Assembly: GCF_000701905.1 (NCBI RefSeq)
Contig: NZ_JNKC01000006.1
Location: forward strand, 1-64,000
DNA: 64,000 nt
From: Proteiniclasticum ruminis DSM 24773
GTDB taxonomy: Bacteria; Bacillota; Clostridia; Clostridiales; Clostridiaceae
Direction: 5' to 3'
Shown: positions 42,023 to 50,742 of the stretch, piece after piece
How positions within the stretch are numbered: the stretch's first letter is position 1
How the letters are laid out: the number at the start of each line of letters is the position of its first letter
Program-made: the position numbers and the translations under genes
The notes under the pieces: model-generated
What the model saw: only the letters and a program-made list of their open reading frames with translations
The model's database searches: none
What the model was told of the DNA's origin: nothing

Positions 42023-43111
42023 ATGAGAGTTACATCTTTTACCACAACTATGAGTGCGGAAGATATCATGTACGATCTGAAAACCCTGGTGGAGCCTCAG
42101 GTGCCTGAGCTTACCTTTACAAAGCTCACCCTGGAGGACAATTACATTGAGGTGGCGGGCACATTCCATAAAATCATGGATATTCCGTTTTTGGCCAGAA
42201 TCCGCATTGTCAGTGTGTTCCAGAACATCATGTCATTGCGTATCGAAAGAGTGAAAGTGCTGAAAATCGGCATTCCAAAGTTCATTCTCAATACAGCATC
42301 CAAAATGGCAGCAAAAAAAGCTTTGGAGATGGGACTGGGGTATGAGAACAAGACCATCCTGGTGAACATTGACAAGGCGCTTCAAAAGGTGCCTCATGTG
42401 CATCTGGAAGTGGACCACTTTATCATCGAGAACGGTGTGCTTTCCCTAAGGCTGAAAGGCATTGAAGCTGATATTGAAGCCATGCAAAAAGAAGCCAATA
42501 AAGACAATGAGGCAGAAGAAAGAAAGCAGCAGGAGCTGGAAGCTGAGAAGATCCGCATCTTCAATGAGAAGCTCCAGGAGATCAGGAAAACAGAAGACTC
42601 CTACTCTGAATTCAGAGACAAGATCATGCAGAAGGTTCCTTATGACCGGAAGAATCTTGCAAAATACGGATTCATCCTGCCGGATATGTATGCCCTTGCG
42701 CTGCGGCTCATGAAGGATAAGCGGGTGACAAAGAGAGACAAGGCCATCATCGCGTTCACTTTTATGTACCCTTTGGTGCCTATGGATTTTATCCCGAGTA
42801 AAGTGCCGGTTCTTGGAAAAGTGGATGACATTGCCATCTTTTTCTTCGGAACCAACTACATCATGAAGAAAATCCCAGTGCCAATCCTCGTGAAGCACTG
42901 GCAGGGAGATCTTGCCACGCTGAAGCTTGTGAAGGACAACATAGAGACCATTCTGAACTTCACCCCGGGCAAGACCCTAAATCAGGTCTATGGCTTTGTG
43001 GATGAAAGTCTGGAGAAGAGAAAACCATCTTATCTCAAGGATGAGGCTTACCTTGTGGAAGCCCCCATCCCCATGGATCTTAGTCCCATCTTTGATCCAG
43101 TTACAAAATAA
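42023..43111 (+). CDS. DUF1232 (YkvA-type) protein with N-terminal extension
   Basis: 362 residues. The DUF1232 segment (about 220-290) is clear: LRLMKDKRVTKRDKAI, PLVPMDFIPSKVPVLGKVDD, which holds one or two membrane-associated helices. The first 200 residues are not part of that domain: a beta-rich region (1-130) and a Glu/Lys coiled coil (about 145-195). The function of DUF1232 is not known. GGAAGGAG precedes the ATG. A terminator separates it from the RNase H gene. Confidence 0.8.
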   Translation: MRVTSFTTTMSAEDIMYDLKTLVEPQVPELTFTKLTLEDNYIEVAGTFHKIMDIPFLARIRIVSVFQNIMSLRIERVKVLKIGIPKFILNTASKMAAKKALEMGLGYENKTILVNIDKALQKVPHVHLEVDHFIIENGVLSLRLKGIEADIEAMQKEANKDNEAEERKQQELEAEKIRIFNEKLQEIRKTEDSYSEFRDKIMQKVPYDRKNLAKYGFILPDMYALALRLMKDKRVTKRDKAIIAFTFMYPLVPMDFIPSKVPVLGKVDDIAIFFFGTNYIMKKIPVPILVKHWQGDLATLKLVKDNIETILNFTPGKTLNQVYGFVDESLEKRKPSYLKDEAYLVEAPIPMDLSPIFDPVTK

Positions 43112-43123
43112 AATAGAAGAAAT

Positions 43124-43149
43124 AAAAGGGACGCGGGCCGTCCCTTTTT
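43124..43149 (+). terminator. Terminator between DUF1232 and RNase H genes
   Basis: AAAAGGGACG (43124-43133) pairs with CGTCCCTTTT (43139-43148) around a 5-nt loop and ends in T. The RNase H ribosome site begins only a few bases later, so some read-through is likely. Confidence 0.85.
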
Positions 43150-43164
43150 GTTGGAGGAAGAGTC

Positions 43165-43824
43165 GTGGCGAAATATTACGCAGTGATCAATGGACATAGC
43201 ATCAAGGAAGGAATTCTCACCTCCTGGGATGCCTGCAAAAAAGAAGTTACAGGTGCAAAAGGAGTCATTTACAAAAGCTTTCCGACCCAAGAAGAAGCCA
43301 GAGAATTTCTAAGACTTCATGGCAAAGATGTGCCTTCGAAGGAGACAAAAAGCAATAAAGAAAAGAATCAGGAGAAGCCAGCAGAGGTCTCAGCGGAAAT
43401 CTCTTCCATTTCAGAAGCAACCATATATGTGGACGGGAGCTATGAGCTTTCCACGGGCCGATATGCCTACGGCATGGTGGTGGTGGAGCATGGAGAGGAA
43501 GTGGCTTCTTTTAAGGAAGCGAGGCAAGGAGAATACAGCGCCATGAGAAATGTCGCTGGAGAAGTTCTGGGGGCTATGAAAGCGATGACGTATGCCAAGG
43601 AGCAGGGCTATCAGAAGTTAACCCTCTATTTTGATTATCAGGGTATTGAAAGCTGGGCACTGGGTACTTGGAAAAGAAACAACACCTTGACTCAGGGATA
43701 TCATGAGTTTTATCAGAACATGAAGAAAGATATCACCATAAAGTTTATGAAGGTTAAAGGTCACAGCGGAGATCGGTTCAATGACCGTGCGGATGAGCTG
43801 TCTAAAAGTGCCTTTCATTCCTAA
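43165..43824 (+). CDS. rnhA: Ribonuclease H with N-terminal viroplasmin domain
   Basis: 219 residues from a GTG with GGAGG upstream. Residues 1-50 form the RNase H1 N-terminal (viroplasmin) domain that binds RNA-DNA hybrids: YYAVINGHSIKEGILTSWD, KGVIYKSF, EEAREFL. After a Lys/Glu linker the RNase HI fold has the four acidic residues in order: Asp of YVDGSYE, Glu of GEVLGAM, Asp of LYFDYQGIESW, and Asp of GDRFNDRADELS. It degrades RNA in RNA-DNA hybrids. Confidence 0.93.
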   Translation: MAKYYAVINGHSIKEGILTSWDACKKEVTGAKGVIYKSFPTQEEAREFLRLHGKDVPSKETKSNKEKNQEKPAEVSAEISSISEATIYVDGSYELSTGRYAYGMVVVEHGEEVASFKEARQGEYSAMRNVAGEVLGAMKAMTYAKEQGYQKLTLYFDYQGIESWALGTWKRNNTLTQGYHEFYQNMKKDITIKFMKVKGHSGDRFNDRADELSKSAFHS

Positions 43825-43898
43825 AACTTCCAGAAATATACGGATGGAACGAGCTTTGATTAAATAAATACAGAAAAAGTGCTGGATGCGAGTATCCT

Positions 43899-43938
43899 TG
43901 GAAGGGCCTGGAATTAGACAGGTTCCTTCTTTTTTTTA
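43899..43938 (+). terminator. Terminator after rnhA
   Basis: GGAAGG-GCCTG pairs with CAGGTTCCTT, with a bulge, followed by nine T (43929-43937). From here to the promoter at 44084 the 145 bases are AT-rich and show no gene. Confidence 0.75.
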
Positions 43939-44083
43939 CTTAATGGGCTTTTCATATGGCTCAATCCTAGAAATCTTTCAGGGATATTTATTTTAATAGT
44001 TAACTCTCACTCATTTTTTTAGGAGAAACACATAAAAAATATGTCACAAATGAATATTCTGGATTTTTTCTAGCCTGATTATA

Positions 44084-44092
44084 TGTTATAAT
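44084..44092 (+). promoter_or_regulatory. Extended -10 promoter of the HTH-TPR operon
   Basis: TGT-TATAAT (44084-44092) is an extended -10 box. The -35 region at 17 nt is only a T run. Confidence 0.55.
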
Positions 44093-44126
44093 AAAAATAT
44101 TAAAATTTGGTGTGGGAGAGATGTTT

Positions 44127-45422
44127 ATGGAAGTATTATCCTTAGGGGAAAAGGTCAAAAAAAGGCGAAAAGAACTGAACATGACACTGAAAGATGTGGC
44201 TGGGAACCGAGTGACACCTGGTCAGATCAGTCTTGTTGAATCCAGCAAGTCAAATCCTTCCATGGATCTTTTGGATTATCTGGCAGAAACACTTGAAGTT
44301 TCCGTAGAGTATTTTATGGAGTCAGAAAGCACTCAGGCAGACAGAATCTGCAAGTATTTTGCTCAAATGGCGGAAGTGCATATCGAGCTGGAAGAGCTGG
44401 ACAAGGCGGCCAAGTACATTGAAAAAGGGGACCGTTACATCGAGAAGTACAACCTGATTCTCCCAGAGGCGAAAAATCTCTATTTGAAAGGGATGCTGGA
44501 GATCAGAAAAAAGAACTTCACCAAAGCATTCGACTATCTCTTTCAGTGCAACATCATCTATTCCACCCACAACTTCAAAGGTTCTTATATAGACAATTTC
44601 ATGCTGGTGGCAAAAACCTGTATGCAGGACGAATCTCTGCCCATGGCCATCAGTTACTTCCATAAATCGGAAGCGCTGTTTGAAGAAGGGGTGCTGACGG
44701 ATGAAATCATGCTGGCGAAGGTGTATTTTTATCTGGCTGTGGCCTATAAGAAGAGTGGAAATTTAGAGAAGAGCAAAGAATACACATTGAAATCCACGGA
44801 GAAATTTGAGATCATGTCCGACAAGAAAGCTTATGGACAGTTTCTTACCCGTCTGGCAGAAAAAAATGAGGTGGAAGGAAACTTTGAAGAAGCCTTCAAG
44901 TATTCCGCCATGTCTCTTGAAATCTTCCATGACATTTTGGGAGAAAGTGAGATGGGAGAAATTGAGCTGAACCTTGGAAAGCTTTATGAGGACTTTGAGA
45001 GCTACGATGAAGCCTTGGAGCATTATAGAAAAGCAGAGACCATCTACTCCAAGGATCCGAAGAAAATCACGGAAGTCTATCTTCACCTGTCTTTGTGTCT
45101 GGCCAATCTCAACCGGAAGGAAGCCACCTATGAGATGCTTCAGAGACTGGACCGCATGATCCTGGAAGAGGATTTTCTTGGCAACATCGAACTGTACCGG
45201 GTGAAATCCAAAGTGGAGTCTCTCTTTAAAAACACAAGAGGTGCGGTGAACAATTTGATCCTCGCCCTGAATACCGCGAAGGAAAAGAAACTGAAGAAAG
45301 AAGAAGCGGAAATCATGCTCCTCATGGCCAAGTTCTATCTGGACAAAGGCAAGACCGTGGACTCCTTCAAGCTTCTTGAGAAATCCATGTCCATGATGAA
45401 AGAGGGAGAGGTGGAAGCTTAA
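44127..45422 (+). CDS. XRE-family HTH regulator with TPR repeats (first of tandem pair)
   Basis: 431 residues from the ATG at 44127, which has GGGAG 8 nt upstream; earlier GTG and ATG codons lie in or too near that site. An N-terminal XRE helix-turn-helix (about 5-65; GEKVKKRRKELNMTLKDVAG, ISLVESSKSNPSMDLLDYLAETL) is followed by about nine helical TPR-like repeats (90-425) with motifs such as AVAYKKSGNLEKSKEY and SYDEALEHYRKAETIY. This is the layout of RRNPP peptide-responsive regulators and of similar uncharacterised clostridial proteins. Its stop overlaps the start of a paralogue by one base. Confidence 0.88.
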   Translation: MEVLSLGEKVKKRRKELNMTLKDVAGNRVTPGQISLVESSKSNPSMDLLDYLAETLEVSVEYFMESESTQADRICKYFAQMAEVHIELEELDKAAKYIEKGDRYIEKYNLILPEAKNLYLKGMLEIRKKNFTKAFDYLFQCNIIYSTHNFKGSYIDNFMLVAKTCMQDESLPMAISYFHKSEALFEEGVLTDEIMLAKVYFYLAVAYKKSGNLEKSKEYTLKSTEKFEIMSDKKAYGQFLTRLAEKNEVEGNFEEAFKYSAMSLEIFHDILGESEMGEIELNLGKLYEDFESYDEALEHYRKAETIYSKDPKKITEVYLHLSLCLANLNRKEATYEMLQRLDRMILEEDFLGNIELYRVKSKVESLFKNTRGAVNNLILALNTAKEKKLKKEEAEIMLLMAKFYLDKGKTVDSFKLLEKSMSMMKEGEVEA

Positions 45423-46675
45423 TGGAGATTTTAAGTACTGGTGAAAAGATCAGAAGAGCGAGAGTCCAAAAAGGGATGACGCTGAAAGCGCTCTGCGGAT
45501 CGGAGATTTCCGTTTCCAAGATGAGCACCATTGAGAATGACAAAGTGCAGGCGGAGGAGTGGATCCTGGAGCTTGTGGCAAAAAGACTCGGCATTGAAAA
45601 AGAGAGCCTCAAGAAGGATCTGGTGGAGGAAGTGACAGAAGAGCTTCATCGTCTCTCCCAGAATATGTTCACAAAAAACTACGAACGTGACATCAGAAGC
45701 CTCATCAAGGTCTCAGAGGAAAATCACCTCATTTATCAGGCCTTTATCGGCAGAATTCAGCTGGTGGAACATTTCATTGAGAAGAACAAACAGGAAGAGC
45801 TCAACATTGAGGTCTCACAGCTTTATAAAACCTATATCAATATTGTCAATCAGGAGACGCAGTACCTGTATTGCATCACCATGGCGAAGTATCTGGATCT
45901 CATGAGTGAGTATGACAATGCCTTGGTATTCCTGAATTTTCTCATGAGCCACTACTATACACTTCCAGATCAGATCACAAAAGAGCAGCGTCTTCTCATT
46001 CCGTACTATACGGTGAAATGTCATTTGTATCTGGAGGAGTTTGAAGAGGCCAAAAAGTATCTGCATTATTTGGAAGAGCTTCTCACAATCACTGAAGACG
46101 AAAGTCTGAAGGGGCAGATTATGCTTTATATGTGCATGGCCAATGCAAAAGAGGATCTTAAAGAATGCAGTCTGAAAATCAAAGACTTCATGGCAGATTA
46201 TCCAGTTCTTCATGCAAAAGCCAAGTATATGCTGTCCATACGTCTTCTGAATAAAGGGGAGATAGAGGCTTCATATCAGGAAATGGAAGAAGCTGTCCGT
46301 ATGCTCGGGCCAGAAAATATGGCAGAGAACATTGAGCTGGTGCTTCATGCTATGGATACCTTTGTGGAGAAGGGGCATATCAAGGAAGCCTCCAAGTATA
46401 TTGACCTGGTGGTGAATGCAGCCATTGAGAACCAGAATTCCCGATGCGTGGAGAAGGCCTATTATTTCAAGGGGCTTTTGCTGGCGGAAAACGGTAATTT
46501 CAACATGGCGGAAACCTATCTCAGCGTTTCACTGGATATGCTTTTAAAGAGAGGGAAAACCCAAGAGCTTGCCAAGAGATACCATGATCTTGCAGAAGTG
46601 TATTATAAGATGGACAAGAAAGAAGAAGCCATCCGATACTTCGCGCTCAGCATCCAAATTGCAGGTCATATTTAA
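45422..46675 (+). CDS. XRE-family HTH regulator with TPR repeats (second of tandem pair)
   Basis: 417 residues. The same plan as the upstream gene and a near-identical start (MEILSTGEKIRRAR versus MEVLSLGEKVKKRR) show an old duplication; the rest has drifted far apart. HTH about 5-65 (LKALCGSEISVSKMSTIENDK), then TPR-type helices to the end (for example MAETYLSVSLDMLLKRG, LAEVYYKMDKKEEAIRYF). TAATG overlap makes translation coupled, so both proteins are made together and could form a mixed dimer. Targets and ligand are unknown. Confidence 0.88.
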   Translation: MEILSTGEKIRRARVQKGMTLKALCGSEISVSKMSTIENDKVQAEEWILELVAKRLGIEKESLKKDLVEEVTEELHRLSQNMFTKNYERDIRSLIKVSEENHLIYQAFIGRIQLVEHFIEKNKQEELNIEVSQLYKTYINIVNQETQYLYCITMAKYLDLMSEYDNALVFLNFLMSHYYTLPDQITKEQRLLIPYYTVKCHLYLEEFEEAKKYLHYLEELLTITEDESLKGQIMLYMCMANAKEDLKECSLKIKDFMADYPVLHAKAKYMLSIRLLNKGEIEASYQEMEEAVRMLGPENMAENIELVLHAMDTFVEKGHIKEASKYIDLVVNAAIENQNSRCVEKAYYFKGLLLAENGNFNMAETYLSVSLDMLLKRGKTQELAKRYHDLAEVYYKMDKKEEAIRYFALSIQIAGHI

Positions 46676-46686
46676 CTAAAAACAAG

Positions 46687-46745
46687 AAGCTTCCGAGAGA
46701 TTCCCTGAAGGGGAAGTCACCCGGAAGCTTTTTTTATAATGAGAT
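46687..46745. terminator. Terminator after the HTH-TPR pair
   Basis: AAGCTTCCG (46687-46695) pairs with CGGAAGCTT (46732-46740), with an inner TTCCC/GGGAA stem, then TTTTTT. A second use for the convergent UbiB-like gene is possible. Confidence 0.82.
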
Positions 46746-46767
46746 GATTCCTGAGTAAAAAGGCGGA

Positions 46768-48384
46768 CTAGATATTACCAGATTTCAGAATGGAGATGAG
46801 AAGCCATAGGCCGAAGAAACCGGCCAGGGCAAACCCCAGCATCCCCACAATACTGATGCCGTTGATTTCTGGTCCTGCACCAGTTCTTATAATGAGGGCA
46901 GATGCAATGATAATGGCTGAGACAACCAGCGCAAAGACCATACGGTTCACCATCTTATTGAAGTCCACCCATTTGTCGCTGAGATTCACAATGTCCACCT
47001 TGACTTTGCCACGGCCGCTGATGAAATTATCCAAGATGGTCTGGATGCTGATGGGGATTTTCAGACTGTCTTTTACGAGGGTATATCCATTGAGTGCCAG
47101 AGCATCCAAGCTGAAATCCGGCCATAGGTTGATTTTGTGGTCTTCTTTAAGGTAGTCTTTTGCGATTTCCATGATACTGAGATCCGGCGCAAGTTCGCTG
47201 AGCACTCCTTCCAGAATCAGTAGGGATTTCAGAAGGGTGGTGTATTCCTTGGGCAGTTTCAGATTGTTTTTTCTTGCAGCTTCAAAAAGATCCATGAAGA
47301 GTCTTGAGACCTGTATGTTCTTCAAACTGGACTGCAGATAATAATGAACAATGTACTCGATGTCTTCGTAGAGCACATTTTTGTTCAAAGGGCCTTTCTG
47401 TTCCGCCACCTCCACCACAAGATTTGTCAGGGAGGAGATGTCTTTCTTCACCATGGCCAAGAGAAGATTATTGATGGCGTTCTGAGTTCTTTTGGATAGT
47501 GCCCCCATGATGCCGAAATCAATATAATAGATTTTTCCATCCAGTATGAGAAGATTCCCCGGATGGGGATCTCCATGGAAAAAACCATTGTTGAACAGCT
47601 GATAAAGATAGGAAAGCACAAGCTTCTTGCCGATATCCTCCAGGTCATAGCCTTCCTGAAGGAGCAAGTCCTTTTCTGTGATTTTGATGCCTTCCACTTC
47701 TTCCTGTACGATGACTCTTTTGGTACATAGATGGTCATAGACTTTTGGGATGGCGACGCACAAAATAGAGGCATTCTCTTTCTCGAATCTGTGAATGGCT
47801 CGCATTTCATGAAGAAAATCCAGCTCCACCTTGGTGGTTTCTAGAATCTCCTCCAGAGCCTCCACAGGATCAAGGAGCACATCCCGCAGAGTGTTTGGCG
47901 CTGTTTGCACGATGCGGATAAGGATGTGAAGATCTTCCAGGAGCCTTTCTTCGATATCGGGACGCTGCACTTTCACGATGCAGCGGGTTCCGTCTTGTAA
48001 GATGCCCCGATGGACCTGGGCTACAGAGGCGCAGGCCAAAGGGGTCTTCTCAATGGACTGAAGAAGTTCTGTCTTTTGTCCAAGTTCCTCTTTTAAAATC
48101 TCCCAAAGGGTTTCATAGGGAAAAGGAGGTGCTTTATCCTGAAGCTTTGCCAGCTCCGTGATATATTCCACCGGAAGTATGTCTGGCCTTGTGGAAAGAA
48201 TCTGACCGATTTTAATAAAGGTCGGACCCAGCTCCTCAAAAACAAGCCTCAGATTCTCCGGGTCTTTTTTTAATTTATCACTGCGCAGTTTGGCATGGAG
48301 GATATGTCCGAAGCCGTAGGTTGCAAGGACCCGGACAATCTCTCTGAACCGCTTTTTTGTATATGGTCTTTTCTTTTCCGCCAT
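46768..48384 (-). CDS. UbiB/ABC1-family atypical kinase
   Basis: 538 residues from the ATG at 48384, 8 nt after AAAGGTGG; GTG codons just before it lie in the ribosome site. Family motifs: KxGQ region FIKIGQILSTRPDILP, the Ala-rich nucleotide loop in ACASVAQVHRG, the Lys in CIVKVQRP, HGDPHPGNLLIL and YYIDFGIMG. Two hydrophobic helices end the protein (about 485-535), as in UbiB. UbiB members support ubiquinone formation in aerobes; a clostridium lacks ubiquinone, so a role in membrane lipid handling is more likely. It follows a phasin-like gene. Confidence 0.9.
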   Translation of the reverse strand: MAEKKRPYTKKRFREIVRVLATYGFGHILHAKLRSDKLKKDPENLRLVFEELGPTFIKIGQILSTRPDILPVEYITELAKLQDKAPPFPYETLWEILKEELGQKTELLQSIEKTPLACASVAQVHRGILQDGTRCIVKVQRPDIEERLLEDLHILIRIVQTAPNTLRDVLLDPVEALEEILETTKVELDFLHEMRAIHRFEKENASILCVAIPKVYDHLCTKRVIVQEEVEGIKITEKDLLLQEGYDLEDIGKKLVLSYLYQLFNNGFFHGDPHPGNLLILDGKIYYIDFGIMGALSKRTQNAINNLLLAMVKKDISSLTNLVVEVAEQKGPLNKNVLYEDIEYIVHYYLQSSLKNIQVSRLFMDLFEAARKNNLKLPKEYTTLLKSLLILEGVLSELAPDLSIMEIAKDYLKEDHKINLWPDFSLDALALNGYTLVKDSLKIPISIQTILDNFISGRGKVKVDIVNLSDKWVDFNKMVNRMVFALVVSAIIIASALIIRTGAGPEINGISIVGMLGFALAGFFGLWLLISILKSGNI

Positions 48385-48417
48385 CTGACGCACCACCTTT
48401 TGTCCGAAATTTTGCCA

Positions 48418-48717
48418 CTATTCTTTGGTCATGGCATCGAGGCGCTCCTCCAGTTTTCTCACCCGCTCCTCCAGAGCCGCCAGTTCTCTTTGTCCTGCAT
48501 AGTTCAGAGTTTCCAGAATCTCATGAAGCTCGTCTTTCTTTACTGGAGCAGATTCGTTCTCTTTCTTTTTCCGAAGCAGTTCTTCCCGTAGCTCTTTTCC
48601 TTCTTTCACACTGAGTTTTCCTTTTTCGATGAGTTCCTGCAGCATGGCATCGGCTTTTTCAATGCTGATGGCAGCAGCACCTATGGTTGAGAGCAGCAGT
48701 TTTTTCATTTCTTCCAT
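48418..48717 (-). CDS. Phasin-like coiled-coil protein
   Basis: 99 residues. A hydrophobic, Ala-rich helix (about 5-22), a Lys/Glu middle part and a C-terminal leucine heptad coiled coil (about 70-97; LAALEERVRKLEERL) resemble the PhaF/phasin-type proteins often encoded beside UbiB-like kinases. AGGAGG precedes the ATG. It lies 33 nt before the UbiB-like gene and probably shares its mRNA. Its function is not established. Confidence 0.8.
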   Translation of the reverse strand: MEEMKKLLLSTIGAAAISIEKADAMLQELIEKGKLSVKEGKELREELLRKKKENESAPVKKDELHEILETLNYAGQRELAALEERVRKLEERLDAMTKE

Positions 48718-48837
48718 GACGATTCCTCCTAAAGATTGTATTTTGGAATATTCTGTTTATTAAGCATTATACCGTCAGAATCTTAAAACAATGTGAAAAA
48801 TATATTAAGGGAAGAAAGTTTTCAAGATGGCGAACAC

Positions 48838-48880
48838 AAAAAAAGAACCGGATGCACCTAAATGGATGCTCCAGTTCTCT
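48838..48880 (-). terminator. Terminator after the PspC gene
   Basis: On the minus strand AGAACTGGA pairs with TCCGGTTCT (one G-U pair) and leads into a T run (A at 48838-48844). Confidence 0.75.
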
Positions 48881-48894
48881 CATGATCTCATTTC

Positions 48895-49263
48895 TTATGA
48901 ACGGTCCCGGTCCTCCGGTGTGTAAGCACCACCGGATTTTTTGTAGTTGGACTGAATGTCTTCAGGCTGAGGATTTTCTTTGTACTCCACATCCTGATAA
49001 GCCTTGCTTTCACTGTTTTTCTCGTAGCTTTTGTAAGCATTTTCTTTGCTCCTGTAGTTGTAGCTGTCCTGTTCTTTCCGCTCCGGCATAACAATGGCAA
49101 GGATGATGTATAGGATAAGTCCTGGGAAGCCATCAGTAAACACACTCAGCAGAACATAAATAACTCGGAGGATGGTCACATCCACACCTAGATAGTCAGA
49201 GAATCCTGCAAGTACACCTGAAATCATCTTCCTGTCTGTATTTTTATATAATCTCTTTTCCAT
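48895..49263 (-). CDS. PspC-domain protein
   Basis: 122 residues. The PspC domain (1-60) is typical: LYKNTDRKMISGVLAGFSDYLG, DVTILRVIYVLLSVF, then a second half-helix ending in IVMPE. It contains one or two membrane helices. The C-terminal 55 residues are charged, Tyr/Glu/Lys-rich and probably disordered. PspC-type proteins take part in envelope stress responses. GGGGAAAT precedes the ATG. Single-gene unit. Confidence 0.92.
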   Translation of the reverse strand: MEKRLYKNTDRKMISGVLAGFSDYLGVDVTILRVIYVLLSVFTDGFPGLILYIILAIVMPERKEQDSYNYRSKENAYKSYEKNSESKAYQDVEYKENPQPEDIQSNYKKSGGAYTPEDRDRS

Positions 49264-49537
49264 GATTATTTCCCCTTTCTTCTTCAGTACGAATCTTTGT
49301 CTTGGTCTATGGTCCTATTATAAAAAGGATACATTAAAAACGAATTAATAATTCCTTTTTTCTTTACAATCATTCCAGGATTTTGAAAAGTACCTTCCAA
49401 GAGGATGAACACAAAAGAGGTGGAAGATGGGCTGGGCTGTTCTTTCGCGCATGTATTTTGCGGTTCACACATTTTTCAGAACATCCTTGGGCTTTTTTGA
49501 TACAATGAGAAAGAAGAATGTGATTGGAGTGAAGAGC

Positions 49538-50692
49538 TTGAAACTGTATCAGAAAAATCCGGAGAAGGTTCGCTTTACGAGCCGCGTGAAAAGTGTAAGA
49601 GAGAAGGAGGACTGCGACCTTGTGACCTTGGAGGAATCCTGGTTTTATCCAGAAGGGGGCGGACAGCCCCATGATGAGGGAACCATCAATGGGAAGAAGG
49701 TTCTGGATGTCTTTGTGGAAGACGGGGAGATTTATCATAAGCTCAGCGCTTATTCCGGCTTGACCCTCCATGTGCCGGTGGACTGCGTCATTGATGAGAA
49801 GGTCAGGTGGGACTACAGTGTCCAGCATACTGCTCAGCATGTGCTCACAGCAGTTCTTGCAGACCATCATGCTGTGGAGACCGTGAGTTTTCATCTGGGC
49901 ACTGTCCATGCCACCATCGATACCGACCGTCCTGCCACCTGGGAGATGCTGAAGGAAGTGGAAGGAAAAGTTAATGATCTCATCCGGGAGGACCTAAAAG
50001 TTCTTGCGTATTACCGGGATGCCTACAGCCTGAAAGATCTTCCACTTCGAAAAGCGGTTTCTGTGGAAGAGGACATCCGGATCATACAGATCGGCCAGCT
50101 GGACTACTGCGGTTGTGGCGGGACTCATGTGGAGTCTTTGAAAGACCTGAGGCTCTTTAAAGCGATTCAGGTGGAGAATTATAAAGGTGGCAGCAGAATC
50201 TATTACAAGGCTGGAGACAGAGCCTTCAGACACCTGGAGGAAGAGGAGGAGATTCTGGCGCTGCTTAAAGAAGAGCTGGAAGTGAACCTGGATGCTCTGC
50301 CTTTTCATGTCAGAAGACTGAAGGAAGAGAAAGAGGAGTATAAGAAAACGGCTGAAATATTCAGCAAGAGGCTTGCGGAAGAGATGGTGAAAGGCTATCA
50401 GGAGGATGTGGTGGTGCTGCCGTTGGAGGAAGGGGATGATTTTCTGAAAACCCTTGGTGCTGAGATGATGAAGAAAAATAAGATCGGTGTTTTCTACCGG
50501 GAGGATGGGCGAATTTTTGTCTTCACCGGGAAGAGAACCAGTGCAAAACTCCTCTTATCGGGTCTGAAAGAAGAGTTCAGATTCAGAGGTGGCGGTGGTG
50601 ACACGATGGTCCAGGGATATATTGAACTGGAGGAAGAAAGAAAACCCTTCGTATCAAAACTCTACGATAGGCTTCTTTCCCTTGAGCTTTAA
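49538..50692 (+). CDS. Alanyl-tRNA editing protein (AlaX-type, DHHA1 domain)
   Basis: 384 residues from the TTG at 49538, with TTGGAG 8 nt upstream, matching the usual AlaX start (KLYxxxxYLxxF). A longer frame begins upstream, but its first ATG at 49505 overlaps a TACAAT box at 49501 that could be this gene's -10. Editing-site motifs: FYPEGGGQPHDEG, QHTAQH (two His) and CGCGGTHV (Cys and His), together the zinc site. A C-terminal DHHA1 domain (about 230-380) makes it the long AlaX-L form. It removes Ser or Gly wrongly attached to tRNA-Ala. Confidence 0.9.
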   Translation: MKLYQKNPEKVRFTSRVKSVREKEDCDLVTLEESWFYPEGGGQPHDEGTINGKKVLDVFVEDGEIYHKLSAYSGLTLHVPVDCVIDEKVRWDYSVQHTAQHVLTAVLADHHAVETVSFHLGTVHATIDTDRPATWEMLKEVEGKVNDLIREDLKVLAYYRDAYSLKDLPLRKAVSVEEDIRIIQIGQLDYCGCGGTHVESLKDLRLFKAIQVENYKGGSRIYYKAGDRAFRHLEEEEEILALLKEELEVNLDALPFHVRRLKEEKEEYKKTAEIFSKRLAEEMVKGYQEDVVVLPLEEGDDFLKTLGAEMMKKNKIGVFYREDGRIFVFTGKRTSAKLLLSGLKEEFRFRGGGGDTMVQGYIELEEERKPFVSKLYDRLLSLEL

Positions 50693-50742
50693 TAAGTATT
50701 GTGATAAAGTATATCAGGTAAATTGAAAGACGGGTGATATCT

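Noticed and set aside
43825-44126. Signal peptide gene for the HTH-TPR regulators
   Set aside because: Short frames such as one of 36 codons at about 43887 run through the rnhA terminator and lack ribosome sites.
49427-49537. Longer AlaX start at 49427 or ATG at 49505
   Set aside because: The upstream part has no family similarity and the ATG overlaps a likely -10 box; TTG at 49538 has a ribosome site and matches the family N-terminus.
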